Assembly (NCBI RefSeq): GCF_023091745.1
Contig: NC_068930.1
Location: 13,724,262 to 13,788,261, forward strand
Length of the DNA: 64,000 nt
From: Budorcas taxicolor
Lineage: Eukaryota; Chordata; Mammalia; Artiodactyla; Bovidae
Reading direction: 5' to 3'
Shown here: piece by piece, positions 63,963 to 64,000 of the stretch
Layout: each line of letters opens with the position of its first letter
How positions within the stretch are numbered: position 1 is the stretch's first letter
Notes under the pieces: model-generated
What the model was told of the DNA's origin: nothing
Database searches by the model: none
The model's input: only the letters and a program-made list of their open reading frames with translations
Translations under genes and position numbers: made by a program

Positions 63963-64000
63963 TGTCTTCTATTACATGAAACCCAAATGTATTTTCATTT

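Overview
This window is nuclear DNA of a ruminant, most likely a bovid such as cattle, buffalo, sheep or goat. The evidence is its repeats. There are about 29 tRNA-Glu-derived Bov-tA / Bov-A2 SINE copies, nine copies of the RTE-type LINE BovB, several young artiodactyl L1 3' ends, and two CHR-type SINEs shared by whales, hippos and ruminants. Older mammalian repeats lie beneath them: L1M/HAL1-like, L2, MIR, MER5A-like and an MLT1-like LTR. I cannot tell the bovid species apart. Family names come from remembered consensus sequences, not from a search, and most boundaries are good to about 5-10 bases.

I find no gene that I would defend as functional. The open frames are short and most are shadows of repeats. 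The only recognisable coding remnants are broken retrotransposon frames: BovB reverse transcriptase at 2391-3290 and 8446-8919, BovB endonuclease at 42718-43380, and L1 ORF1 pieces. The window therefore looks intergenic or deeply intronic. Two weak single-copy candidates are recorded at low confidence: a small one-membrane-segment frame at 39272-39514 (-) and an exon-like stretch at 13183-13314 (-).

Layout. 1-5.5 kb: three consecutive minus-strand SINEs, a head-to-head BovB pair, a 0.9 kb BovB and a G-rich tract. 5.5-8 kb: single-copy DNA with a small CpG cluster. 8-9 kb: the best-preserved BovB reverse transcriptase. 9-18 kb: mostly AT-rich single-copy DNA with MIR/L2 traces, (TA)n tracts and an inverted SINE pair near 15.6 kb. 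18.3-20.7 kb: an old L1 that kept its 5' part and lost its 3' part, with a (CA)n inside. 20.9-25 kb: nested SINEs and L1 3' ends. 25.3-28.3 kb: two old L1M/HAL1-like copies facing each other. 28-36 kb: old L2, MER5A and L1 pieces and a CHR SINE. 35-38 kb: a run of plus-strand SINEs. 38-47 kb: BovB, L1 and Bov-A2 insertions, including a BovB that has lost all of its reverse transcriptase. 48.8-57.2 kb: a repeat-poor corridor with G-quadruplex motifs, a TATA-like box and homeodomain/POU-like sites. 57.4-58.7 kb: more repeat-poor DNA of the same look. 59-64 kb: BovB and L1 3' ends, an MLT1-like LTR split by a SINE, and old dispersed repeats.

Nothing here works together as a pathway or system. 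The window records successive retrotransposition: L2/MIR, then L1M and MLT1, then CHR, then BovB with Bov-tA/Bov-A2 and young L1. Target-site duplications can still be read at many insertions. The part most likely to be functional is the repeat-poor corridor and its flank (about 49-59 kb), which looks like regulatory DNA; testing that needs an alignment I could not run.
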